A stretch of DNA of 18,055 bases from WUQU01 sp038849025. Its GTDB lineage: Archaea > Thermoproteota > Bathyarchaeia > Bathyarchaeales > Bathycorpusculaceae. Shown here piece by piece: positions 6,164 through 14,683 of this stretch. Position 1 is the stretch's first letter. Each line of letters opens with the position of its first letter. The notes beneath the pieces were generated by a model. The model did not search any database and was not told the DNA's origin. It worked only from the letters and a program-made list of their open reading frames with translations. The stretch covers positions 1 to 18,055 of the forward strand of contig JAWCNE010000033.1 of assembly GCA_038849025.1 (NCBI GenBank), given 5' to 3'. The position numbers and the translations under genes were made by a program.

Positions 6164-6433
6164 TCACCCGCTATAGAGGAAGTTAAACACAACTATAACT
6201 ATTAGGAGGAGTAGTGTAAGCGCTATTGAAAGCCACAAAACAGTTTTAACAGACTCCTTGTCTGTTCCAAAAATTATCGGGAGGGGACCAAATATTATTG
6301 CTCCGCCTCCTCTTATTTTTCCCCTTCTGAAGCTTGATATGGCGAGTAAAACAAAAGCCGCAATAACTATCAATACGCCTAAAAAAATTATGGCAACTCC
6401 TAAGCCATAGAAGAATTCTGCATTCAGAGCCAT
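6164..6433 (-). CDS. DUF131-family membrane protein, first of a tandem pair
   Basis: 89 residues. Membrane helices lie at about 8-32 and 63-86, with the signature GGGAIIFGPLPIIFG (42-56) between them. It is a paralog of the next gene, sharing the G-x-x-(I/L)-x-GP-x-P-(I/L)-x-FG core. The family is common in archaea and unexplained; two small hydrophobic paralogs in one operon may form a heteromeric membrane complex (inference). Box A-like GTTTAAAAG (minus strand, about 6468-6476) lies upstream, giving a promoter between this gene and the DUF401 gene's stop at 6491. Confidence 0.85.
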   Translation of the reverse strand: MALNAEFFYGLGVAIIFLGVLIVIAAFVLLAISSFRRGKIRGGGAIIFGPLPIIFGTDKESVKTVLWLSIALTLLLLIVIVVFNFLYSG

Positions 6434-6490
6434 GGCAATTCCATAAAAGTTGAGAAGATTTTGAAACTTTTAAACATTTTTGAATACAGA

Positions 6491-7753
6491 TTAGAAAGGT
6501 AGTAGATAGAGTAGCAACACTGCTGCTAAGGTTCCTATAAAGGATGGAATCAAATACTTGTATACCTTTCCTAGGGGGCTCTTAAAATAGTCGGCGGTGA
6601 ACGTAAAACACAGGTGGGTGGGCGCAATAAGATATCCCAGATAAGCCCCCATGTAAATTAGTGCCGCGGTTTTAGACGAGAACGTTAAAATTCCCCCAAA
6701 CATGGATGTGCTTATGGCTACTCCGCCAGAAGGCGAACCTGTTAAGAAACCTAAAGCTGTTGGAATCGTCGTTAGCAACAAAGTGGTGTCAATGCTTCCA
6801 CTTACCCCGAGGGGTTTGAAAATTTCAGAGATTCCAGCGGCATTCATCATGTTTCTAAGCAAGAAAGCACCATAAGTCGCGTATGCAACTTCATAGACCA
6901 CAAGATTTTTCAGGGGGTTTACAATCGCCTTATAACTCGACTTTGAAATTATCGCCAAAACTATGAGTCCTAAAAAGGTTGCTATTAACACATCTACTCC
7001 CCGTCTTGACAAATTATAGTTTAATAAGCCTACGAAGATGGCTACAACAATCGTCGCCAGTATCGGCGAAAAAGACTTTATAAAGCCTTTGATTTCTGCG
7101 TGTAACTCATTTTTTGTCCTATTTTCCATCTCGTGTTTTGGGTTGGACACTTTCCAGAAGCCCATCACAGATCCTAGGATTATCATGACTGCAACTATTG
7201 GAATTTGGCGCAGAATCACAGAAGATAGGGTTGTTCCTGTTAGGGCCACAGTTATTATAAGAAAAAGACTTAACGGGTAAAGTGGAAGAACTATATGCCT
7301 GAACCATATGTTGACGTAGGCTTTCTTTTCAGGCTTAAGCTTTAGTTTTTCAGCTTCAGAATCAACTATGGGGGCGGACATCAACGCGCCGCCAGCAACT
7401 GGAAGCAAGCCAATAACCGCTGGAAGCACGCTTAAAATAATTTTTGAGTTTTTGATTATTCTGCTTAGGCTTTCACTCAATTCTTTGATAACGCCCGTCT
7501 CTTTGTAAAGCTGGCTTAACCACATTATGCCAAATGTTGCAAGCACAACGGATATTGTAAGCTGTCCTTCAAGGGTTAAAGGGTTAACGCTGGCATAAAT
7601 TATATTTGGAATTTCTCTCCAGTCGAGGGCTAGCAGAGCCAGAAGGATAGCTGTGAAGTTTAAGGTTATTCCAAGGTTTACACGCTTGTAAAGCATTATC
7701 CCTAACAAACAGAAAGAGACTACTATTGCAGTTAATGGATCCACCAGCCCCAA
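6491..7753 (-). CDS. DUF401-family integral membrane permease
   Basis: About 420 residues with roughly 10-12 membrane helices. The family-typical motif GALMSAPIVDSEA (122-134) and a second small-residue re-entrant-like stretch GSPSGGVAIS near residue 340 match archaeal DUF401/COG1906 proteins, related to the gluconate permease/ion transporter superfamily. Substrate is unknown. The start is uncertain: TTG 7753 has GGAAGG about 9 nt upstream; GTG 7744 and ATG 7696 are later options, the last of which would remove the first helix. The DUF131 pair lies downstream in the same direction after 57 nt that contain their own promoter. Confidence 0.85.
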   Translation of the reverse strand: MGLVDPLTAIVVSFCLLGIMLYKRVNLGITLNFTAILLALLALDWREIPNIIYASVNPLTLEGQLTISVVLATFGIMWLSQLYKETGVIKELSESLSRIIKNSKIILSVLPAVIGLLPVAGGALMSAPIVDSEAEKLKLKPEKKAYVNIWFRHIVLPLYPLSLFLIITVALTGTTLSSVILRQIPIVAVMIILGSVMGFWKVSNPKHEMENRTKNELHAEIKGFIKSFSPILATIVVAIFVGLLNYNLSRRGVDVLIATFLGLIVLAIISKSSYKAIVNPLKNLVVYEVAYATYGAFLLRNMMNAAGISEIFKPLGVSGSIDTTLLLTTIPTALGFLTGSPSGGVAISTSMFGGILTFSSKTAALIYMGAYLGYLIAPTHLCFTFTADYFKSPLGKVYKYLIPSFIGTLAAVLLLYLLPF

Positions 7754-7890
7754 ACTTCAGAAACCTTCCAAGGCACAATTGGAAAACCAAAATGTTAACT
7801 CAAGTTCTTAACTCTTTGCCTTTCTTAAAGCATTATTAGACAAACGCAATTAGAGTCTGGGAAAAAGGCTATAATAGAAGGTTAAGAGCT

Positions 7891-10599
7891 TTAAGCTTCC
7901 TTTTTTCCAGTTAAATCTAAATCTGCCCTAACAAGCTCCGCATCCAAACGATTAATGCTAAAACCCTTTTTTACGCACAAATTAATCATTCTGAAATTGT
8001 TTGAACTTATGTAACCATATATTTTTTCCAAACCCATATCCTTACCAACCTCGATGGCGCAGTCAACCAGTTTCGATCCTAAACCTATTCCCTGCCATTG
8101 ATCTCCAACCACAACAGCAAATTCCCCACTTTTTCTGCCTGGATCCGTCGTGAGCAAGCTGACTCCAACAATTTTTCTCGCGGGCTCCTTAGTTTCCGCA
8201 ACTATGGCTATTTCCCTATCATAATCCAAGTTGCATTGTCGTGTCAAAGTTTCATGGGAAAACTCCCTGAACACTTGAAAAAATCGAAGGCGCATGGTTT
8301 CTTCTGAAAGGGAGCAGTAAAACTCGCGGAGTAAAGCCTCATCTTCGGGTCTTATTGGCCGAAGAACTACTTGAACACCATTTTTCAAATTCCATGGGGC
8401 AGCATATTTTCTGGGGTAGGGGGCTATTACAAGATGCTCATGGGGGTGGGTTTCCTTCAAAATTCTTTCTGGGTCAATTGCTATCCGAGCGTCAACAGCC
8501 ACAGCACTTTTTTCGTCAACTATTAGCGGATTTATCTCTATCATTTTTATTTCAGGAAAGTCTATAACAAGCTGGGAAAATTTAACCAAGATTTCTTCTA
8601 GAAGCCTAAAGTTAGGGCGGAATTCGCTTTCCTCAGAAATTTTGTATATTTTAGTCTGCTCTATAAGCCGTCTTGCAAGCACTTGATTAAGTGGTGGAAG
8701 ACCAACGCTTACGTCCTTCATTAATTCTGTTGCCATTCCGCCTGTTCCAAAAACTATTACAGAGCCAAATTGTGGGTCTTTTTTGGCGCCCAGCATAAGC
8801 TCATAACCCTTCTTCCAAACCATAGGTTGCAATACAACCCCTTGAAATTCTGCTTCTGGATGGAACCCTTTCACACTCTCGGCCAGCTTATAGAAAAACG
8901 TTTTAACCTCAGAAGGGGACCAGACGTTAAGGATGACCCCACCTGCTTTTGATTTGTGAACTATCTGCGGAGACAAGGCCTTCATAACTATGGGGTATCC
9001 CAGTTCTGAGGCCAAGTTTTCAGCCTCTTCGGGTGTTTTAGCCATAACAGTTCTTATAACTGGAATAGAGTAGGCTTCAAGAAAATGCAACGATTCAAGC
9101 TGATTGAGGGTGTTTCGGCCATCATTAAAAGCTTTCCTTAAAATTTCTTTAAGGAATGTGGGAATGGAAACCTCGACGGGAATTTCCTCGGGAGTTTGGT
9201 AGAGGAGCTCCAAGTTTTGAGTGTATCTATACATATACATGAAGGTGGAAACTGCTTGTTCAGGTGTGCTGAAGGCGGGGATGCCTTTTTTCTGTAAAAT
9301 TTGTCTAGCTTTTCGGCAGATTCCTTCGCCGATGAAGGATGCCAGTATGGGTTTTGAGGTTTGCCGTGCTGCTTCTATGATGGCTTTAACCGTCGAGATG
9401 GGATCTGCTGCTCCTTGAGGCGTGTATATAATTAGGAAACCGTCGCTGTTAGGATCTTTAAAGCATATTTCCATCACTTTTTTAAACCTTTCAACGGTTG
9501 CCTCTTCCAATATGTCTACGGGATTAGCCGCGCAACAATATTGAGGTAAGACTGTTTTTAACAACTGAACTGTTTCGCTGCTTAACTGTGCGAGTCGTCC
9601 TCCCTTGGATATGAGGCAGTCGGTAGCCATTATGCCCGGCCCGCCAGCATTTGTGATTATTGTGAGGTTTGGACCTTTTGGGTTTGCCCGCATTGCCAAT
9701 GCTTCTGCACAGTTGAATAAGTCATCTATGGCTTCTACACGTACTATGCCTGCGCGTTTAAAGGCTGCATCGTAAACGGCGTCCTCTCCGCATAGTGCTC
9801 CAATGTGGAAGAAGGTTGCTTCTGCGCTTTCTGGAAATCTCCCAGCCTTTATCACTACTATGGGTTTGGCTCTGGCGAATCCCCTTGCTGCGCTCATAAA
9901 TTTCCGTGCATTGGTGACGCATTCCATGTATAGGATAATGCTGCGGGTTTGGGGGTCTGCTCCAAAATAATCAATTAGATCGCCAAAATCCACATCTATC
10001 ATGGAGCCTGTTGAAACCACCGCGCTGAAACCGATGTTAGCTTCTGAAGCCCAGTCAAGCACAGACGCGCACAATGCTGCACTTTGCGATATAAAAGCTA
10101 TCCTTCCAGGCATGGCTGTTTTATCCGCAAATGTTGCATTCAGCCCTATTTTCGGCCTTATAACTCCAAGGCTGTTGGGCCCTATAATGCGCATGTTATA
10201 ACGGTTTTTATGTTCAAGAATCTGTTTTTCAAGGGCTTCCCCTTCTTTACCCGCTTCTCTGAAACCTGCTGAAATTATGATGGCCCCTGAGACTCCGGCT
10301 TTTCCACATTCCTCCACGATTTGGGGTACAGTGTGGGCTGGTGTTGCAATGATTGCTAGGTCCACTTTCCATGGAATTTTTGTAATGCTTGGATAAGCCG
10401 TTATGCCCTGGATTGTGGATTTGAAAGGGTTTACTGGGTAAACTACGCCTGTATATCCCACTCCAACAAGGTTTCTTAGTAGTTTGGCACCAACAGAGCC
10501 TTCCCTATCGCTGGCTCCTATTACGGCTACTCTTTTAGGGTTGAAAATTTTATCGAGATTTTCGGTGCCCACCCTCAAGAGACCCCTAGTTAAAAGCAT
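7891..10599 (-). CDS. ADP-forming acyl-CoA synthetase fused to a GNAT acetyltransferase
   Basis: 902 residues. Domains in order: CoA-binding Rossmann (VAVIGAS 24-30; about 15-145), succinyl-CoA-synthetase-like flavodoxin domains (about 160-470), ATP-grasp beta subunit (about 490-715), and GNAT (about 740-890, acetyl-CoA loop QWQGIGLG at 834-841). NDP-forming acyl-CoA synthetases convert acyl-CoA, ADP and phosphate to acid, CoA and ATP. Both histidines of the phosphate relay appear kept: H265 in FFHIGAL and H548 in IVHKS. In the enterobacterial lysine acetyltransferase Pat/YfiQ, which has this domain order, the first is lost and the synthetase half is inactive. So this one may do both jobs (inference). 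Start: ATG 10599 fits a leaderless mRNA from the box A at 10617-10632; GTG 10572 is an alternative. Confidence 0.92.
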   Translation of the reverse strand: MLLTRGLLRVGTENLDKIFNPKRVAVIGASDREGSVGAKLLRNLVGVGYTGVVYPVNPFKSTIQGITAYPSITKIPWKVDLAIIATPAHTVPQIVEECGKAGVSGAIIISAGFREAGKEGEALEKQILEHKNRYNMRIIGPNSLGVIRPKIGLNATFADKTAMPGRIAFISQSAALCASVLDWASEANIGFSAVVSTGSMIDVDFGDLIDYFGADPQTRSIILYMECVTNARKFMSAARGFARAKPIVVIKAGRFPESAEATFFHIGALCGEDAVYDAAFKRAGIVRVEAIDDLFNCAEALAMRANPKGPNLTIITNAGGPGIMATDCLISKGGRLAQLSSETVQLLKTVLPQYCCAANPVDILEEATVERFKKVMEICFKDPNSDGFLIIYTPQGAADPISTVKAIIEAARQTSKPILASFIGEGICRKARQILQKKGIPAFSTPEQAVSTFMYMYRYTQNLELLYQTPEEIPVEVSIPTFLKEILRKAFNDGRNTLNQLESLHFLEAYSIPVIRTVMAKTPEEAENLASELGYPIVMKALSPQIVHKSKAGGVILNVWSPSEVKTFFYKLAESVKGFHPEAEFQGVVLQPMVWKKGYELMLGAKKDPQFGSVIVFGTGGMATELMKDVSVGLPPLNQVLARRLIEQTKIYKISEESEFRPNFRLLEEILVKFSQLVIDFPEIKMIEINPLIVDEKSAVAVDARIAIDPERILKETHPHEHLVIAPYPRKYAAPWNLKNGVQVVLRPIRPEDEALLREFYCSLSEETMRLRFFQVFREFSHETLTRQCNLDYDREIAIVAETKEPARKIVGVSLLTTDPGRKSGEFAVVVGDQWQGIGLGSKLVDCAIEVGKDMGLEKIYGYISSNNFRMINLCVKKGFSINRLDAELVRADLDLTGKKEA

Positions 10600-10616
10600 G
10601 TCTAGTCTATAATCTG

Positions 10617-10632
10617 TATATAAGATATATAT
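10617..10632 (-). promoter_or_regulatory. Box A of the acyl-CoA synthetase-GNAT gene
   Basis: On the minus strand ATATATATCTTATATA is an extended TATA-rich element centred 22-29 nt upstream of the ATG at 10599. No ribosome site lies between, which suggests a leaderless or near-leaderless transcript. The rest of the 10600-10711 gap shows nothing else. Confidence 0.5.
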
Positions 10633-10711
10633 TCCTAACGCATTTCTTGCCCTAAACCTTGCTCTAACAAAACTTATCTAGTGGCTAAGCTCCACAGTTT
10701 TCGAATCGTTT

Positions 10712-11323
10712 TTAATGGGCAAGAGCAGCTATCGTGGTTATTGCAAAAGGCGCTATCATAGTTAGTGTGAAGCCGCTGGAGAAGGCGGCTATTAACGTGT
10801 CTTGACCGCAGTAGCGCACTATCACTGGCAGGGTTGTATCCATGGCTGTGGCTCCCCCCATGGCTACTGGCGCGTATTTGTCAATTTTTCTTGCAACCGA
10901 TATTGTAACTATTGTGGTGATTTCTCTTAGAAAGTTGACGGCAAAGCCTATAGCGCCCCATTCTAACCCGAAGAGTTGCCCCGCTAACGGTCCAGTTAGC
11001 GTATACCAACCGTAGCCAGCACAAACTCCCATAGAAGCAAACAAATTAGTTCCTAGGAGTATGCCGCCTACAAGGCCGCCTGTTATACCGCCTAAAGCTA
11101 TGGCAAAAGGGAAAGCCAAAATTTTGAACCCTATCTTTCGCAGTTTAGCCAAAGCCTCTTTGTCTGCTCCGAAAAGCAATCCCATGAAAAACAGCAGCGC
11201 GATGAGAGATAAATTAAAAGTATAGTCAGAAATAACCGTGTTAAGCGGCGTGAAACCAAAATTGTTGTTTACGTAGCCAGCTAACAATCCCGTGGCAAGG
11301 GCAGCTAAAATGTATTTCATCAT
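10712..11323 (-). CDS. lysO: LysO lysine exporter, C-terminal module as separate gene
   Basis: 203 residues with about 6 membrane helices. It matches the conserved part of the LysO/YbjE family (Lys_export, formerly DUF340): GYGWYTLTGPLAG (103-115), NFLREI (130-135) and GGATAMDTTLPVI (156-168). LysO exports L-lysine and toxic analogues in E. coli (family knowledge). The N-terminal module is encoded by the upstream gene, whose TGA overlaps this ATG as ATGA at 11320-11323. A second ATG directly follows the first. The overlap implies coupled translation of the two halves. Substrate in this archaeon is presumed, not shown. Confidence 0.85.
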   Translation of the reverse strand: MMKYILAALATGLLAGYVNNNFGFTPLNTVISDYTFNLSLIALLFFMGLLFGADKEALAKLRKIGFKILAFPFAIALGGITGGLVGGILLGTNLFASMGVCAGYGWYTLTGPLAGQLFGLEWGAIGFAVNFLREITTIVTISVARKIDKYAPVAMGGATAMDTTLPVIVRYCGQDTLIAAFSSGFTLTMIAPFAITTIAALAH

Positions 11324-11598
11324 ATTCTCACCAGCTTCCTCGCTGCCTTGACAAAAAGTATGCTGAAAATCAAGACTGTGGCCAGAAGCACTATGGCTCT
11401 AAATCCCACGTTTGGCAGAACAGCCAACAACTCGCCATTCGAACCCATGGTAAAGCCCAAGGAAAAAATCAAAACCAAAATTATCCCAGACGTTATCTTG
11501 CCAAGGTTTAAATGCTTTCTCTCCCTCAAAAAATGGCCCCCAACAATTCCCGCAACTAGGGGAAGAACAAGCCTTGCGATGTCCAAAATATCTGGCAT
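11320..11598 (-). CDS. LysO lysine exporter, N-terminal module as separate gene
   Basis: 92 residues from ATG 11598; three membrane helices. The stretch KITSGIILVLIFSLGFTMGS is the N-terminal LysO signature (helix plus G-S motif). In bacteria this part is fused to the C-terminal module in one polypeptide of about 300 residues; here the two are split with a 4-nt overlap. An upstream in-frame GTG at 11607 exists, but GGTG with about 6 nt spacing favours ATG 11598. Box A GTTAAATC (minus strand, 11643-11650) gives a start near 11620. Confidence 0.82.
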   Translation of the reverse strand: MPDILDIARLVLPLVAGIVGGHFLRERKHLNLGKITSGIILVLIFSLGFTMGSNGELLAVLPNVGFRAIVLLATVLIFSILFVKAARKLVRI

Positions 11599-11765
11599 AT
11601 CAACCACCGCACGAAACAGTCTAGCAAACTATCCCCAATCAAGATTTAACCTTTTCCAAAAACACATCAAACATTCGGGCATAAACCTTAAGGCACCTTC
11701 CCACGGAGAAACATAATGCTTTTTAGGAAAAGGAAATAAGAGGAATAACGTAGCCCCCTCCAAGG

Positions 11766-11843
11766 GCGGCCGTAGTCTAGCCTGGACTAGGACATCAGCC
11801 TGCCACGCTGACGACCCGGGTTCAAATCCCGGCGGCCGCACCA
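11766..11843 (+). tRNA. tRNA-Gly (anticodon GCC)
   Basis: A full cloverleaf of 78 nt. Acceptor GCGGCCG pairs perfectly with CGGCCGC. The D arm is GTCT/GGAC (one G-U) with an 11-nt loop containing GG. The anticodon arm TCAGC/GCTGA has loop CTGCCAC, so the anticodon is GCC, reading Gly GGC/GGT codons. The variable loop is CGAC. The T arm CCGGG/CCCGG has loop TTCAAAT. Discriminator A and CCA (11841-11843) are encoded in the genome. No intron is present. The promoter is not clear; CTTTTTAGGA (about 11720-11729) is the best AT-rich candidate. Confidence 0.97.
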
Positions 11844-11896
11844 CAAAATGGGGCCTTAACCTCATGAGTTGACGTATGAGATTTTATGGGCCTTTT

Positions 11897-12427
11897 CTAG
11901 ACATGCGGTTCCAGATTCTGTTCCATAAATTTTAGATATTTATTCCAAATTTTTGCCGCAAAGTAACCCGCAAAGGCACCGTTTATTATCCCTGCGACAA
12001 GTATAATTGCTTCCATTATAAAGTTTCGCGGAAGTAAACCCAACCATATTGCGGTTGTGTAATAGCTGAGCAATCCTGTTAAAGCTGTGCCGAAGGTTGT
12101 AGCGTAAACGGCTTTAACAGTGTTGACTTGCATACTTGACTTAACCTTGAAAAAAGCAAAAGCTGCGTCAACAAGTATGCCATAAAAAAGAGCGAATATA
12201 AAAGTGAAAATGGCCATTGCAGGTCTAACAGTCACAGTTAATATTCCGCCCACAAAAGAAACATAGGTAGCTCCCCCTATTCCAAGGAGAAGGGTACCCA
12301 GAGCTAGGAAAAGAGCTTGCACAAAAATTAGGATTTTATCAAAAGGAGAAACTATAATAGTTTTTGACAGAAATATTATAATTCCAAAGGTTGTGGTTAA
12401 TGCTAAACCTTTTGTCTTGAATATCAT
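11897..12427 (-). CDS. Polytopic membrane protein, possibly an ECF transporter S component
   Basis: 176 residues from ATG 12427, with about 5-6 membrane helices. The layout (helix, then a long glycine-rich pair GTLLLGIGGATYVSFVGGILT, then a RP followed by IFTFIFALFYGILVDAAF, and a final GIINGAFAGYFAAKIW) recalls substrate-binding S components of ECF vitamin transporters; this is weak and no ATPase or T component is nearby. Start: GTG 12445 would add six residues but has no usable ribosome site; GAGGT about 8 nt before ATG 12427 favours the shorter form. It is divergent from the radical SAM gene with a shared promoter region. Confidence 0.75.
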   Translation of the reverse strand: MIFKTKGLALTTTFGIIIFLSKTIIVSPFDKILIFVQALFLALGTLLLGIGGATYVSFVGGILTVTVRPAMAIFTFIFALFYGILVDAAFAFFKVKSSMQVNTVKAVYATTFGTALTGLLSYYTTAIWLGLLPRNFIMEAIILVAGIINGAFAGYFAAKIWNKYLKFMEQNLEPHV

Positions 12428-12468
12428 GTAACCGAACCTCTTCACTCCAAGCTGGAGGTATTTTAGAA

Positions 12469-12501
12469 GTTAAAAAGGTTATTGTTTTGTAAAGCTTATA
12501 A
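12469..12501. promoter_or_regulatory. Divergent promoters of membrane protein and radical SAM genes
   Basis: On the minus strand CTTTTTAACT (12469-12478) would start transcription near 12447 for the membrane-protein gene. On the plus strand CTTATAA (12495-12501) would start transcription near 12524. The latter places the open-frame GTG at 12502 upstream of the mRNA start and argues for the ATG at 12544 or 12550 as the start of the radical SAM gene. Confidence 0.4.
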
Positions 12502-12543
12502 GTGCCAATTGTCAATGTCCAGAATCCGCACTTAATAAGCGGG

Positions 12544-14661
12544 ATGGGGATGCACTTGAAGTTTGACAAGTTTCATTGTCATAAATGGGCAATGTTGCTG
12601 CATAAAAGAAGACAAAAGATTGAATCCGCCGTAAACGCTATAAACTGTGAAGACTTTGAAAAAGCTAAAAAATTAATCTCAGAAACCTTCTATGGAGGAT
12701 CTTTAGAGGGGAAAGACCTTGATCCTGGAATGTTTGGTTCCCTCCTATATCATATGGCTATGGTTACGAAAATGGCAGCGGAGCCCAAAATAATCCTTGA
12801 AGCTTTTAAAATAGACCCTATGGAAATAAGCTGTCAACTGAAAAGCTTGTATAATGATTTCCTTTCAGATGCCGAACATCTTACAAAAGATTTTTTCAAA
12901 ACTCAAATAGATTTTGATACTATTCCTTTGAATACTTCTTTAGATGAGGAAGAAAAAGTAAAGTTGTTAAAGCGTTTGGCAGAGAAAATTTCTAAAATTG
13001 AAAAAATGTTAGACGAAAAGAATGCTAAGGTAGCAGTTGAAGTTCAAAACTTGTTTCAAGAGTGGGCTTTACACATAGTTGAAATGCGTTTACGCCAGGA
13101 ATATGAAACCTTAAAAGGCTTTTTGACGGCCTGCGCCGTAGCTGAAGAATTTGGATTTGACAGTTTAGAAGATCACATAAAGCAGAAGCGGGAGGAATTT
13201 GGCGATTACACTGTGCGGACTGCTCTTGAAGTAAGCCTCAAAGCTGGAATTAAACGGGATCAGCTTGACAAATTAATGCTCAGCGACCACTATATAGAAC
13301 GAGAAATGGATATGAAAAAATTTACTGCTGTCATGCGTTTTCTGAATTGTCCAATATTTGGAAGTCAAAAACTCATAATCACAAGAATGAAAATGAATCC
13401 TGCGGTGGCTTCACTGTTTTGTCGTTACTTATGTTTCGCCCACGCCAAAGCAATGTTAAACATGGTTATTCCTTTCCCCTTTGAATTAATCCACCCGAAA
13501 ATGATGGCGGAGGATGGAGTTTGCGAGTTTAACCTTAAAATGGCCAGTGCAAAAACAGAAGAGCATTCCCAAAAGCCCGAGTTTTTTCCACTAGTTATTT
13601 CATGGAATATCACATTGAAATGCAACTTAAAATGTGCCCACTGTTACATTAACGCCTCCAGCAAAGCACCCTCCTCAATGCTTAGTACTGAAGAAGCAAA
13701 AAAGCTCATAGACCAGATAGCCGAAATAAGTAGGCCACTGCTAATTTTAAGCGGCGGAGAGCCTCTTTTGAGAGAAGATATTTTCGAAATAATCCGCTAC
13801 GGGAAGGAAAAAGGCTTCAAAATAGGCCTTGGAAGCAACGGAATACTGATAGACGATGGGACAGCCCGAAAACTCAAGGAAGCTGGTGTAGATACGGTTT
13901 CCATAAGCCTAGACTCAAGCAGTCCAGAAAAACACGATGAATTCCGAGGTGTAAAAGGTTCATGGGAAAAAGCAGTAAACGCAATAAAAGCATTAAGAAA
14001 AAATAGCATCCTTACACAAGTGAATACAACCGTGACGAGGCAAAACTATGACGAGATAGGCGAAATCTTGGCCTTGTCTGAAGAATTAGGAGCAGAAAAT
14101 TTTCACCTTTTCTTTTTGGTGCCCACGGGCAGAGGAGTAAAAATAGAGGATATAACTCCTGAGATGTACGAAGAGATGATAAGCCAAACCTTGAAGAATC
14201 TTAGTAGGCGCAAGTTGAATGTCAAATTCTCCTGCGCTCCCCAGTTTATGCGAATCGCCCAACAAACGGGAATGCAAATGAGGCATGTTCAAGCGAGTAT
14301 GCGGGGATGCATAGCTGGCCTATATTATTGCCGAATATATCCTACGGGTGATGTTACTCCTTGCCCCTATCTGCCCATAAAGCTGGGAAATATCCGCGAT
14401 AAAGCCTTCAAAGAAATCTGGTTCAATTCACCAGTGCTTAAAGATCTTCGCAATCCAGAAAAACTGAAAGGAAAATGCGGCCTATGTAAATACAAATATA
14501 TTTGTGGAGGCTGCCGTGCAAGAGCTTATGGACTTACAACCAACTTCATAGACTTCTGTGGGGACCTGCATGAACCCTCTGAGCTTAAAGGAGACTATTT
14601 AACGGAAGATCCTTGGTGCATCCATAAGCCTGAATTGAAAAAAGAAGAAGTAAAGAACTAA
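12544..14661 (+). CDS. Radical SAM/SPASM protein with a long novel N-terminal module
   Basis: About 705 residues from ATG 12544 (ATG 12550 also possible; the open frame extends to GTG 12502). Residues 360-367 carry the radical SAM motif CNLKCAHC, which holds a 4Fe-4S cluster to cleave SAM; LSGGEPLLREDIF is the following SAM-binding motif. The C-terminal SPASM domain has C589, C607, C645, C648, C654, C657, C672 and C692, enough for two auxiliary clusters. This half resembles NirJ/AhbC/AhbD-type haem enzymes and cofactor or peptide maturases. Residues 1-345 are mostly helical and unrecognised, ending in a Cys set C269-P, C293, C297 and C327-EF that could bind metal or a substrate. No precursor peptide or haem gene is adjacent. 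Normal radical SAM/SPASM proteins are 350-450 residues, so this is a true fusion. Confidence 0.85.
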   Translation: MGMHLKFDKFHCHKWAMLLHKRRQKIESAVNAINCEDFEKAKKLISETFYGGSLEGKDLDPGMFGSLLYHMAMVTKMAAEPKIILEAFKIDPMEISCQLKSLYNDFLSDAEHLTKDFFKTQIDFDTIPLNTSLDEEEKVKLLKRLAEKISKIEKMLDEKNAKVAVEVQNLFQEWALHIVEMRLRQEYETLKGFLTACAVAEEFGFDSLEDHIKQKREEFGDYTVRTALEVSLKAGIKRDQLDKLMLSDHYIEREMDMKKFTAVMRFLNCPIFGSQKLIITRMKMNPAVASLFCRYLCFAHAKAMLNMVIPFPFELIHPKMMAEDGVCEFNLKMASAKTEEHSQKPEFFPLVISWNITLKCNLKCAHCYINASSKAPSSMLSTEEAKKLIDQIAEISRPLLILSGGEPLLREDIFEIIRYGKEKGFKIGLGSNGILIDDGTARKLKEAGVDTVSISLDSSSPEKHDEFRGVKGSWEKAVNAIKALRKNSILTQVNTTVTRQNYDEIGEILALSEELGAENFHLFFLVPTGRGVKIEDITPEMYEEMISQTLKNLSRRKLNVKFSCAPQFMRIAQQTGMQMRHVQASMRGCIAGLYYCRIYPTGDVTPCPYLPIKLGNIRDKAFKEIWFNSPVLKDLRNPEKLKGKCGLCKYKYICGGCRARAYGLTTNFIDFCGDLHEPSELKGDYLTEDPWCIHKPELKKEEVKN

Positions 14662-14683
14662 ACAATGCCTATGCGATGTGTTT

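Noticed and set aside
11816..11843. tRNA-Gly 3' end as the attachment site for the recombinase
   Set aside because: No second copy of the tRNA 3' sequence was seen in 15480-18055, and ordinary genes separate the two. A copy beyond the window cannot be excluded.
11629..11865. Minus-strand 78-codon frame opposite the tRNA
   Set aside because: Its central part is the antisense translation of tRNA-Gly (the familiar PPGFEPGSSAWQADVL pattern), not a protein.
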